From contig CAJQUW010008706.1 of assembly GCA_907163375.1 (NCBI GenBank), positions 372,001 to 436,000 of the forward strand: a DNA stretch of 64,000 nucleotides, read 5' to 3'. The position numbers were made by a program, and so were the translations under genes. Positions 22,350 to 32,350 of this stretch are shown in pieces (positions within the stretch are counted from its first letter, which is position 1; each line of letters starts with the position of its first letter). Source of the stretch: Prostheceraeus crozeri. Its lineage: Eukaryota; Platyhelminthes; Polycladida; Euryleptidae. Under the pieces are notes generated by a model, which saw nothing but the letters and a program-made list of their open reading frames with translations, made no database searches and had not been told where the DNA came from.

Positions 22350-25300
22350 AGTGCTTAATTTTTAGCATTAATGCATTTTAAGCACTTTTCACACTTTTAG
22401 AAAATGGATATTAGTTAGAATTCATCACACAGAAAAACAGCCGACAACTCCACAACTGCAATCACTACGTTCAAGTATAATACGTCCTAATTTGGAATCC
22501 TCTTATCGGTATTGCTTTTTGTTTGACATCACTTTGAACAAAAATGTATTTTTGAAAATTTCAGAAAATAGTCATTTTTTAAAAGCTATACGGTGTTTTT
22601 TATTTGACAGTCTATGAATATTGAATAGCACTGTAATACGTGAAATGCGATGAAAAATCAGAAGAAAGAAGTTATAGAAGCTTGGGGACTTCAAAATATG
22701 AAAATTTTCCATTTTTATGCTAATTTTTAACATATTTTGTTCAATGAAAAAATGTTTTTATCAACATTAATGTGTTAAAGACGCCAAGCCGTGCGTTGAG
22801 ATTAGTACAGATTAATGGAATGTGTGTTCATAGAAACATGTGCAAGCGCAATTAAAATTGAATACATTTCGTAGCCGCTGTCGCTTGTTGAATATGAGAA
22901 GTAAAAGTGCTTAATTTTAAGCACTTTTCTCTTTTTAGATAATATATACCAAAGTGTAGGCACGACACCAAAGTGATAGCTAAACTTGCTATTTTTAATG
23001 TGTATGATATGCTTTCACAATTGTTGCATTATATCGGTTATACCTGGTGGCCATAAACCTATAATTTTCTATAAACTTTCTGTAGCGTAGTACCCGGCCT
23101 AGTTACCACAAGGGCTTTTATAACATATTTACCTAAAGATACTGCATGTTAGTTGTGCTACGCAACTTGAATAAATCCTCAGTGATTAGGAAAAGTTGTG
23201 ATTGATATAACTCACATCATAAATGTTATTCTAGTTCTCATAGTAATCAGATGGTAAAAGTTCTTAATTTAAAGCATTTTTGACAAATGTACTCATACTT
23301 CGTTTTTGGTACGTAAAGTGGCTAAGTTACCAGTTTCAGTTAATCAATCTACACCCCAATGTATCCGAAAAGAAAAACACCGTTTCTTCTAAATATGTCT
23401 CTGTTTACATATCTGTGAAATCTCAATCAATGTACCAACAGGTTTACGAGCATGCTTATTATCAGCCAAATATATCACGTAATTTGTATTATAGAAGAGT
23501 CAGGGAAAGTCTATTTAAACTCGTTTTTGACGTCGTTTTGGGGGAAGTCCTTCTTGAATGTGCTTCGACCAACAGGGGCGAGTTGAGTTTTGTTTGCAGA
23601 TAGGTTTTTCGCAGAAGACACATTGAAATGATGTTGTGTTTCGCTCACTTTCAGCATATCCATGTCGGCAAATGTAGCATGGCTTTGGATGAGGCAAATG
23701 AGCTGGCATATGAGAGCTGTGCATCAGATCTTGAGGAACGTTCAGAGAATCTCTTGTCTCATTTCCAACTTTGATCATAGTGAAATGGAGAAGACTGTTT
23801 GCTAAATTCATTTTGAAGTCGGCATGAGTCAATTCAGATTGTCCAGGCTTAAAATATCTATACGACAAGAAAGAATTAGTAAAAATGAATCCCAGAACAC
23901 CACATGCCTGGCGTATATACGGTGAGTGTGTTTTGACAACATCTTCGAATCCTAAAGCACCGGATCTGATGTGATTGAATACATCGATCGAAGAACAATA
24001 CTTCAAATATTCCTCGGCTACCTGCGGTCTGGGTATCTCACCGTGATGCTTTGTTTTCTTGGGATTTCCAGCGATCGCAGTATAGCACGTTGAACTGAGC
24101 TGCTTCTACTTTAAATCCATGAAGCTAACAGCCTGGAGGTCTGTGTCATCAAGTTTCGCGGCATAAGCTATCCATTCCCCTCGCTCGAGTTCTCTCTCAT
24201 TCAGTAGCTCTTTCGGATAGTTCTTGTGCGCTGTTTTTACTAGCATGATTGAATATAGACCTACTTTCATCAATGCAGTTGAACTCTTGACGGAACCGAA
24301 CCAAGAGTCTGCAATCACAGTTCTCCCTGATCCATAATAGTCCTTTGTCAGTCTCAACACTGCGGCTGTGGTGGCTCCGTATTCTAAAACGTGGTCTTTT
24401 CTCGCATTCTCTCTTTTCATTCGTTTAATTCTAAAGAACGATGTTTGACCGCGCGTCCGACATATCCTTGATTTCATTGTCGATCGGTCGCGGTTTGCGA
24501 ATAATTTTGACTTTTCCAGTCAGTCCTTTAACCATGCTTTCGTCCAGACAAAGCCGGTCCCCAGGACTAAGAGCGCATTGGAAGTTTTCGTTGACGCTGC
24601 TGATGAAGTCAATGATTTGTTCATCGGGATCTTCTGCTTTCGAAAACTTCAGATACTGCAGCACTTGTTCAAATCGATTGCGCGAAATGAAAGTGCCAAA
24701 TTTCATAGAAGGAAATATTCCTCTATTTTCGTTCCACCAATTGACCAATACATTCTTCTTTCTGGGAGTTTCACTATTGTCATCGAGTACATCATCGCAA
24801 GCACTTTCAAGATCTCTTCCGTAGTAATTGGCGAGAAGTTCTTGAAATTCTTTCGACCATGGGCATTTGTTGCTGGTGCGCACATGCTGTGATCGGAGAA
24901 CATTCAATCTAAGTTGACGTTAAGTTCATCAGAAGAGAGGACAATGCAAGGTTATGGAATACATGTAGGTAATTGGGAAAAGTGTGCAGAATTAAGCACT
25001 TTTTTATAGTTCACTTCCAAAGAAATGAATGCATTGTAATAGCTTAATTTCATAATTCATATTTCTTTAAAATAGTGAAATACTTCTATTATACATTTAT
25101 AAATAAAAAAACTGAAACATAACCTTTTTTATCATATGAGGGCATTTGGTTATTGAATGGCAATCTGATGATTACTCAATCAACGTTTAGGCTACTCATA
25201 TGAAAGTCATGATGACATCCTAATATAATCATATTTTAACATGAATGAATGTAGTTGATCATCATGGTTATCACCCCACATTAATGCAGTTTTAACTCAT

Positions 25301-25835
25301 ATTCAGGTATTTATACACATACAATTTCAAAAGGAACTTGAAATAGGAAAGTGCTTAATATAAAGCACTTTTATCTTTAATCTATGATAGCAATTTTAGG
25401 AAAAACTATTAAGTGTGCATACTTGACTGCTACACATATCATTCGTAAGATATAGGCACAGGGTAAAATTAAGAGCTTTTGTACCTATCTTTAAAGGCAG
25501 ATTTCCATCTTCCAACTGCTTGTGAGCGCTAGCCGCTTTGGGATATCACCAAACATTACCCAAATAAAAAATCCTAAAAGTTAATCCACCTAGACGGCTT
25601 TAGTTGCAGAACTAGATAAAAAATACGAAATTTTTGCTCCTTGAAAAATTTACTTTTAAAATCAACGTGTTGAAAATTCATGATATCAGTTTCATAAAAA
25701 CGGTTGCATTACACAAATCGGTTATTTTGATCATTGTCAACAAAATATCATTATTAACAGGGTGTCTCTAACTAAATAAAGTGGTACAGCTTCTTTTCAA
25801 AATGGTTAGAAAAGTGCTTAAAATTAAGCATTTTC
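22350..25835. repeat. dispersed TTAA-centred palindrome, about six copies
   Basis: A short palindrome close to AAAAGTGCTTAA joined to TTAAGCACTTTT recurs at about 22350-22391 (with a 19-base insert), 22903-22928, 23257-23281, 24979-25006, 25348-25374 and 25811-25835. A half-copy lies near 25465. The copies flank and surround the piggyBac relic, and each contains TTAA, the piggyBac target. They may be subterminal repeats or nested insertions of tiny TTAA-targeting elements. Confidence 0.7.
23515..24907 (-). pseudogene. piggyBac-family transposase relic
   Basis: Three consecutive minus-strand segments encode a piggyBac-type transposase. First come SMKFGTFISRNRFEQVLQYLKF and LCLDESMVKG, holding the first catalytic Asp. 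Then comes DYYGSGRTVIADSWFGS, with the second Asp and the usual S/T-x-x-W-F-S/T box. Last is a VDVFNH-like SSIDVFNHIR segment and a Cys-rich zinc-binding tail (CYIC, QCVFCEKPIC, a final C and H). Frameshifts separate the segments at about 24440 and 24010-24105, and the N-terminus is short. The ends of the element are not certain. Confidence 0.85.
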
Positions 25836-26039
25836 GTGGTCAAATTATCATTAAGCACCAATTTTCATGGCTATACCGTCCACGGACATTTCTTAGTGGA
25901 AGAAGAACGTTGCCACATCTAATTTCGCCATATACAGTGCAATTAAGTACTCCATCAGTGTTGTCCGTCATGGCCCAAACTAGCTCGTGACAAGAGATTG
26001 GTTAGCAAATCTTATAAACTGCACAGTAGGCGCTTGTTA

Positions 26040-26585
26040 GTTTATTCAACAAGATAAGTTAGAGAACAAGTCAAGTTTTCATGGTAAGTCATTACAAAAG
26101 AACGAGGGCGAGGAGGAAAAGTTGGTCACTACAGTGCTTTTCAAGCCAGGCGACTGCTGAGGGCGTTACCACGCAAGACAGTTATCGCGATCCTTTGTTG
26201 GAGCCATACAGCTTCTCGTGTGTCGCCCGTGGCTTCAGAAAGGCGGTGGCAGAGCTCTTTTATGAAGCAGCTTGTGGTCTTCCCATATACACCGCAGGTT
26301 TCAACCACTGGCTCGAAAATGAAAGGCCCATTAAAGATGGTCGAATATTTCGTGCGCTTTGCATTTTCGGCAGCTGAGGCAGAAAATCTGGCTTTCATGG
26401 CTGAGTCGATCAGGTGTGATTGTGGGAACGTGTCGACGCATGTGAAGTCCCACACCAGCGGCTGTCCATGTCCAAGAGGGAAAGTTGACATCCCGTCTGG
26501 TCGTTTGCCATCATCGCGACTCAGGCCTATCGACTCGAGGATTGATGGAATTCCTGCGGCCTGTAAAGATCGTCTAATTACATGT
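26040..26585 (-). pseudogene. retroelement C-terminal domain (RPDGM ... VWDFTC), truncated
   Basis: On the minus strand an open stretch runs from about 26581 to the stop at 26141. It contains KRPDGMSTFP, LVWDFTCVDTF, KRTKYSTIF, FEPVVETCGVYG and LQQRIAITVLRGNA. This pattern (KRPDG, W-D-x-T, ETLG, QR-I-x-x-x-I-x-RGNA) is one I know from the tails of retroelement polyproteins in many invertebrate genomes. An AATAAAC signal follows on the minus strand at about 26041-26047. The 5' side stops exactly where the Penelope-like repeat begins at about 26586, so the later PLE probably cut into it. Confidence 0.6.
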
Positions 26586-26611
26586 ATGTCATATCTTTCA
26601 AGACAAATTAC

Positions 26612-26617
26612 CTATTC
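26612..26617. repeat. Polinton target-site duplication, left copy
   Basis: CTATTC directly before the left terminal repeat is identical to 47505-47510 directly after the right one. Six base pairs is the standard Polinton duplication length. Confidence 0.93.
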
Positions 26618-26917
26618 AGTAGTGAAAACTGTGCCCTACTTGCGAGGGATAGGTACATGGATGGGTACATGTATAATTTAGTGTTATCAATAGGTACATG
26701 GATAGGTACATGTATAATTCAGTGTTATGAATAGGAACCTGTATGAGATCTGTTTTACTGGATAGGTACATGTGTTCGGTACACTCGGTTGAGTACACTG
26801 TGTTTCGGAACGTCTATGATCGAACTTGTGTGGTTTGGTTATGAGCACTTGGGTACGTACCGATAGACGTCCGTTGTTTGATTTTGAATGGGTTTGCTCA
26901 ATTGCGACTATTGTGAC
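26618..26917 (+). repeat. Polinton left terminal inverted repeat
   Basis: 300 bp matching the reverse complement of 47205-47504 with about two mismatches by eye. Inside it a unit of about 43 bp built on ATAGGTACATGGATAGGTAC is repeated (26645-26735), giving several GGTACATG motifs that could be binding sites for the integrase or the terminal protein. Confidence 0.95.
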
Positions 26918-27054
26918 AATTATTTTAAATGTAGCACTATTTAGATGTGAAACTTTACTGTGCAGTTATGATTTAGTTGCTCCCCAATAAGAAAACCAAT
27001 TCCAGAACTATGTTTAAAATGAAAAAGACAAGAGATTTACAATGTAAGTTTAAT

Positions 27055-27345
27055 TTATGCATTAAAAATAAATGATGGGTACAGATCACGTCCCTCAGGC
27101 GACTCCATGATCTTCAGGAAGTCATCACACCATTCATGAAATGTCTGATTGTTGCTAAAGTCATGGTCACACTCGTGTACCGGAAACTTCACTGGTAGTC
27201 CACTCCGCCTTTGAAGTGCTGACACAGTCAAGGTTTTCCACAGGGCCACTTTGCAGCCGCAACAGAGATGCACGGTCATATCCAACTGACCTCCCATAAT
27301 GACTTGGCTGTCATTTTGAAAATAAAATAATGGTTTTGAGGACAT
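27055..27345 (-). CDS. Polinton accessory gene, 96 aa, unknown
   Basis: The reading frame is open and lies just inside the left terminal repeat, running toward it. The protein has a CCGC motif near residue 29, HECDHDF near 58 and a Trp-Cys near 72, suggesting a small metal-binding protein, but no family is recognised. A TATATAAAG box lies 64-73 bases upstream on its strand (27409-27418), divergent from the next gene, and an AATAAA-like signal lies near its end. The promoter placement supports it as a real gene. Confidence 0.55.
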   Translation of the reverse strand: MSSKPLFYFQNDSQVIMGGQLDMTVHLCCGCKVALWKTLTVSALQRRSGLPVKFPVHECDHDFSNNQTFHEWCDDFLKIMESPEGRDLYPSFIFNA

Positions 27346-27408
27346 GCTTCTTGTTAAGGAACGTTGAGGATAAGTACTTAACAGTTTGGAACAATGACAT
27401 TCTTTATA

Positions 27409-27418
27409 TAGTTATATA
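27409..27418 (-). promoter_or_regulatory. TATA box of the leftmost Polinton gene
   Basis: Minus strand CTATATAAAG, about 64 bases before the ATG at 27345. It forms a divergent promoter with the box at 27479. Confidence 0.6.
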
Positions 27419-27478
27419 TTCTTTAGGGAAGTTCGGTACCTCTCTGATTGGCTGTTAGGATTTTCTTTGTTTAAAAAG

Positions 27479-27486
27479 TATATAAG
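27479..27486 (+). promoter_or_regulatory. TATA box of the 27568 gene
   Basis: TATATAAG, 82 bases before the ATG at 27568, which allows a start site near 27510 and a short leader. It belongs to the TATATAAG(G) series shared by several genes of this element. Confidence 0.65.
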
Positions 27487-27567
27487 TCCGAGGTTTGTAC
27501 CAATTCTTATCAAAGGTTCTAATCCTCACGTTTACAAGTTACAAATATTTTAAATCTACAAGTCATA

Positions 27568-28062
27568 ATGGATCGCAAACAGGAAGCCGCAGTTGAGAAC
27601 GGTACTGCTGATCGTACCACTTCGCCAGTGGAACGTACCAATACACCTCCCCAATCTCCGTTGGAGCGATCGACAACACCAAACGAGCCGGTGGTGTTCA
27701 CCCAAGCCCCTGCATCGCCCGACTACTCGAGTGATGATGGTGAGGATAGTGACGTATCAATCGAGACGATGCGTCAAATGAATAAGAAGTCCATGCGAAC
27801 GCCACTTCATGGAAGGGTCACGGTCAAAGTGAAGAACGCCCCGAAAAAGTACCACACCAAACGGGTCTTCATGCGAATGAAGCCGAACGAGCGGAACCTC
27901 ACAACCGCTCTCGAATTTTCGGTCATCGACCTTGACACACCACATCGCTGTCCCTGTGCGCCCAAAAAGACCAGGATCCATGTGCAAGTGGACTTGAAAA
28001 AACTTGTACCCTTTCCTTACCTTGATGACATTTGGTGTGTTTTTCTTAATCTCTTCATTTAA
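27568..28062 (+). CDS. Polinton accessory protein, 164 aa, Thr/Pro/Ser-rich start
   Basis: An uninterrupted frame from ATG 27568. The first 70 residues are rich in Thr, Pro, Ser and acidic residues (TTPNEP, SDDGEDSDVS) and are probably disordered and phosphorylated. The rest is basic with VTVKVKNAPKKYHTKRV and a CPCAP pair near residue 132, a possible zinc or nucleic-acid-binding part. Base composition is GC-richer than the flanks, as in the other accessory genes of this element. No family is recognised. It has its own TATA box at 27479. Confidence 0.65.
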   Translation: MDRKQEAAVENGTADRTTSPVERTNTPPQSPLERSTTPNEPVVFTQAPASPDYSSDDGEDSDVSIETMRQMNKKSMRTPLHGRVTVKVKNAPKKYHTKRVFMRMKPNERNLTTALEFSVIDLDTPHRCPCAPKKTRIHVQVDLKKLVPFPYLDDIWCVFLNLFI

Positions 28063-28294
28063 TATTCATTTGTATATATGAACAGACTTGTTTTATCATT
28101 TCACAAATCGGTCTTCAATTAAGGTCTGAATGGGAAAGGGGAATAACTATCTACAATTAATGATGTTCAATAACTGAATTGAAACAAAAAATCAAATATG
28201 AAGACTTCAACTTGAAATAAATAGGAACATATAACTTTTAAAGAAACAGTTATGTTGTTAATTTTAAAATGCTTGTAGCAGTCCAGGATGATAT

Positions 28295-28597
28295 CATACA
28301 TGTGTCATACACGACACCATAAGAATGAGAATGAAAGACCTTTCAAATGATATAGTGTATGTACCTATTCGATGGGAAAATCCTAGTTGTATGCAACTGT
28401 ATGCAAGCAGACAAATGTTAGATTTTTTAAATTCACTAAGTTTTTAGCCCATTCTTTAAAGGCATGTAGCTCTCTAGTTATATGTCATACATGTGTCATA
28501 CAATACACCATTAGAATCAGCATGAAAAGAGCATTCGAATGATATATTGTATGTACCCATTTGATGAAAAAATCCTAGTTGTATGCATCTGTATGCA
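28295..28597. repeat. two direct repeats of about 110 bp
   Basis: Both copies contain CATGTGTCATACA, a GATATA-TGTATGTACC stretch and AATCCTAGTTGTATGCA. They start about 194 bases apart and are moderately diverged. Confidence 0.7.
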
Positions 28598-28865
28598 ACT
28601 TGAACAAATTCCAAGTTTTTTTACAAAAATGACTAAGTTTACAAATTTTCAAAGTTAAAGTTTTACAACTACAAAATGACCATAATATACAAACCTCTAC
28701 ACTTGACCTTGACCTTAGACCTGACCTTGACCTTTGACCTTCAAACACTTCATACACTTCATACACGGCGGGGGGGCCTCAAAACACGGCCTCAAAACAC
28801 TCATACACGGCCGCGCACTCGAAAATTTATTTACCCATGGGTTCCGGGTGCCATAGATACTCTTC

Positions 28866-29040
28866 TTGCTTCCCTAACCCTAACCTTAACCCTAACCCTA
28901 ACCTTAGCCCTAACCCTAACCTTAACCCTAACCTTAACCCTAACCCTAACCTTAACCCTAACCCTAACCTTAACCCTAACCTTAACCCTAGCCCTAACCC
29001 TAACCTTAACCCTAACCTTAAACCCTTAACCCTAACCCTA
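28866..29040. repeat. interstitial telomere-like tract
   Basis: About 175 bp of CCCTAA units alternating irregularly with CCTTAA, and a few CCCTAG or CTTAGCC variants. CCCTAA is the complement of TTAGGG, the ancestral animal telomere unit. It lies inside the Polinton. It is preceded by GACCTTGACC-type repeats at 28700-28745. Confidence 0.9.
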
Positions 29041-29461
29041 GTATTTTAATTTGATTATTTGACTTTTGGCGTGAAATTCAAATTTTCGAAAAAAGTCTTT
29101 AAATTTGATTATTCGAATTTTGGCGGGAAATTTGAATTTTCGAAATTTAGCGCTTAATTCAAATTTAATGTTCTATTCAAATCGCACGTTTTACATCTTC
29201 AAATATGAATCATTATATCACTATTAATAATAACATGTATATCAAAATATTATATCAGTCCATCAGTTCATATTACTTTGAATTCACTCTACTGTTTACA
29301 TGTAGAAATCTTTCAACACATATGATGGCACTTCCATTTCTAAGGTTGAAAATTAACCAGCTGTTCCAATTCTTGTTTGAGTTATCAATTTTGTTTTAAT
29401 TGTACTAATGCGATGATGTGATGTCACAAGGTCTTTGTTCATAGTTGCTTTGTCAATTTCA

Positions 29462-29470
29462 TATATAAAG
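29462..29470 (+). promoter_or_regulatory. TATA box with spliced leader region for the 30307 gene
   Basis: TATATAAAG is followed about 100 bases later by GAA|GTGAGT (29571/29572), a good donor. The next good acceptor, TCCTCTACAG at 30302, sits four bases before ATG 30307. I infer a noncoding first exon and an intron of about 730 bp. Confidence 0.5.
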
Positions 29471-30306
29471 AACTTGCACACATCAGATCTTCACCCATTT
29501 TTGAATTATTCAGTGTCCATAGCAGACGTCGTTCTTCGTTCCTCCGTTCTCCGGTTCATATTACAATTCTGAAGTGAGTTTCATTGTCATGTTTTGCTAC
29601 TTTATAGGATATTCGGGAGTAGGAACATCATTAAGTTCTTATAACCAAATAGCTTTAAATATAGAAGTCTGGGTTTCAGGATAGGAACACTTTATGTTAC
29701 ATTATTAACCATGTTTCTATTTATTTTCTTCCTATATTAAGTCATCCAGAGGAGACATGGCTGTATAAGTCTGAGTAAAAGTGCAATTAACATCCGTATT
29801 TTTAGACATTGTTTCTAAATAAAAAGATGCTTAAACAAAAATTCAATGTCATCTGATAGCAGATGCATGAGATTCAAATTTGTTTAATCAAACGAATTTA
29901 TTAACGGTTGAAATTTTCGAAACTTTTACTTTCTTTCTATTATGTTTATTTCAATTTAAAATAAATATAAATCAGCTGCTTCCATGAATTTCAAACTTCA
30001 TGGTTTAATTAAACAAATTTTTTAATGGTTGAAATTTTCGAAATCTCATTTTCATTCAATTATTATTTCGTAATTAAATAATGATTAATCAGCTGTTTCC
30101 AAATTTTATGTCTTTTTATGAACAAACCCTTTGAAATGAAATTCAACTTTCGAATCTCAGTTTCCATTTCATCCATAAATTTATTTCTTCTTAAGATTTA
30201 TCTTACATTAATCTAGTACTTAATAAAGCTTTGAAGGTGGTACATAAATGATTTCTTATTTAATAAGGGATTAAATTATGATAAAAGTTTTTTATCCTCT
30301 ACAGAA

Positions 30307-30975
30307 ATGTTTCGACATGAAAGTATCACACGGCAACGTCTCGTCTTCCATTTTTGCGAGACATGTCAACCGCCCGTTCGACATGCCAACAAAAGCGGGC
30401 ACAAGGAGTGCACCTTCAGAGAAGACTGCTCCTACATCTACTGCCTTTCCTGTAGGACGTATGAAAGGAGTAATATGAAGGCTAACAGCGATTCGGCGAA
30501 GGCCTTCATTGTTCGTCATACCCCCTGTGCTCTTGAGAATGGACGGAAAGGGATAAATTTGACTTCAAGTATTGAAAAAAAGAAGTTACAACGCCTCTTT
30601 TCGAAGGACAGGCCGGTGGAAGGTGTTTTGTCCCAGGTGGACGAACCTCAACCTCCTCCCAAGAAAGCCCCTAAGTCCAGAGAATTTGTCGACGAGACTT
30701 TCAGCGATTTTGAGGTAAGTGATGTCAATCCTACATCCTAGCTTCAACAAATAACAGATCCACTTGGGATAGATAAAATGCTACTTCATTAAGTCAATAT
30801 AACCAAATGTCGTTTACACATTTCAGGATTTGTTGATGCCCCCACCGAGGAAGACAAAGGTGTTGGTGCAGAAAAAACTCATCGTTAAAGATGTGAGAAT
30901 CTATTTACTTGGGTTATTATTCACATGCATAATTAAATCAATGTTGTTAAAACATTTCAGACTGAACCACCTTAA
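30307..30975 (+). CDS. Polinton spliced gene A, Cys/His-rich protein of 161 aa
   Basis: The main exon (30307-30714) encodes a Cys/His-rich region, FHFCETCQPPVRHA, then GHKECTF, then YIYCLSCRTYE, plausibly a zinc-binding fold of about 40 residues. A basic and acidic tail follows. It ends at GAG|GTAAGT. Two further small exons (30830-30892 and from 30961), each with good AG acceptors and the same phase, carry the frame to a stop at 30973. The start codon of gene B lies three bases later, so one spliced transcript appears to carry both genes. Introns are known in animal Polintons. No family is recognised. Confidence 0.55.
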
Positions 30976-30978
30976 GCG

Positions 30979-32198
30979 ATGACAGTCGGGTTTGAAGATG
31001 GAAATGTGGTGGAAAACTTGCGAAAGGTAACAAATTAATTTGCTTAATAGTTTCTAAGGAGAAATCAAATATGAATTTCTTTTTTAGCTGTTTCCAAGTG
31101 TTCAATCAATCCCCGCATGCCCGAAGCTGCCTCGAGGGAATTCCCCAGGAAAAAACTCGCTTTTTAGCCCCGTAAGTGTGATTGCTGTGGTCTACGCTCA
31201 GATAACAGACAACAACACCTTGAAAACCTGTCTATGTCTATCTCTTTATATAAACATATTGTCACATTTTTCCGCTGCAGGCTGTGCGACCTCTGTCCCT
31301 TAAAAAGCATAGGAGCTTTTTAAGCACGCCAGCGACAACCACGTCCATTGAGGACAATGAGGAGAGGCCCTACTCCATACGCGAATCATCCTCATCCGAG
31401 GATTCTGCAACATCATCCTCATCCGACGATTCTCCAACATCGTCATCCGATGATGACGATGAATCTGTTACTAATGTAAGTATGAAGCTTGGTTAACTGC
31501 TTCAGTGTAGAATTTTCTATTAAAACATTTCGAAACTTACTTTGTTGACAATTATCCTAATAAACAATTGTTTCCTTTGTTTACAGGAGTCCGCCATGTG
31601 TGCCTCACAGGAAGAGGTGTCCTACAGCCACATCCGGGCATCCCCCAGCTGGAGCGTCCGCCTGCCGCTGTCCCCGCCTCTATCGCTCGCAGTTCCTTCT
31701 TGTCCGGCACCTCCCATCCCAGCCCCTCCAACGCCCGCAGCTCCTTCCTCTCCGTCACCTCCGATCCCAGCCGCAGCTCCTTCCTCCGCGACACCTCCTA
31801 TCCCCGCCGCAGCTCCTGCTACAGTTACCAAGGCCCCTCTCCCAGTGCAAGAGTATGATTTCGACCTCGACGCAACGACGGAGGAAGACATTTACTCCAA
31901 ACTACGCCGTTGCCAAGAGCGTCTGATGGAGTCCGAGGCTCGTGAGGCTCAGCTAATAGAGGACAACAGAGGTTTGGTTGAGTCCTTACAAAATATAACT
32001 CAATCAAACCTCCTGTTGGCCTCGCAAGTGACCAACATTCAGAGGCACGACAAAGAAACATTGGTGCACATCGAGTGCAGAGACAATGCAATTAGAAAGG
32101 TGCTTCTAACGAGGATGGACGACTTGGGTGGCTGCAGTGAAAGCCGCAGCCACTTGAAGTTGTACCACAATGGTATTGTGAAATGTGTTAAGCTTTGA
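30979..32198 (+). CDS. Polinton spliced gene B, Ser/Pro-rich coiled-coil protein
   Basis: Four exons with canonical GT-AG borders (30979-31026, 31088-31171, 31281-31475, 31587-32198) all keep phase zero and give an open frame of 312 codons. The middle part is Ser/Asp-rich (SSSSEDSATSSSSDD). A Pro/Ala/Ser repeat region follows (PPIPAAAP units). The C-terminal 100 residues are charged and helical (SKLRRCQERLMESEAREAQL) and predict a coiled coil. The disordered plus coiled-coil layout suggests a scaffold or regulatory protein. No family is recognised. The uniform exon phase supports it as functional. Confidence 0.6.
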
Positions 32199-32288
32199 CT
32201 TTTTTTCTTTGAAAAATTAATTACTGAAAATTTTATGTGTTTTCTCTTTACAACAGATCGGAACATATGGTATTGGCTGGTGATGATG

Positions 32289-32320
32289 CTGACGTCATTA
32301 GATGGTAGATGTATATAAGG
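32289..32320 (+). promoter_or_regulatory. CRE plus TATA promoter of DNA polymerase B
   Basis: TGACGTCA (32290-32297), a perfect CREB/ATF site, stands 15 bases before TATATAAGG (32312-32320). The polymerase ATG is at 32351, about 30 bases after the box, so the leader must be very short. Confidence 0.65.
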
Positions 32321-32350
32321 GCTTGCTAATTTCAATCCTCATCAATAATC

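Larger units (their letters stand above)
28063..29461. other. noncoding insert between accessory genes of the Polinton
   Basis: About 1.4 kb without a gene. It contains two direct copies of a block of about 110 bp (near 28295-28407 and 28489-28597), a telomere-like tract (28866-29040), and two copies of a TTTGATTATT-CGAATTTTGGCG-type unit (29050-29150). The content looks like satellite-type DNA, not Polinton sequence. Confidence 0.6.

Noticed and set aside
24441-24892. Plus-strand frames over the piggyBac relic
   Set aside because: They are antisense shadows of the transposase.
28676-29049. Long Thr-Leu and Asn-Pro repeat proteins
   Set aside because: They are translations of the CCCTAA/CCTTAA tract in two frames.
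31552-32091. Gly/Ala-rich and Arg-rich antisense frames in gene B
   Set aside because: They arise from the GC-rich Pro/Ala/Ser repeat of gene B read in other frames.
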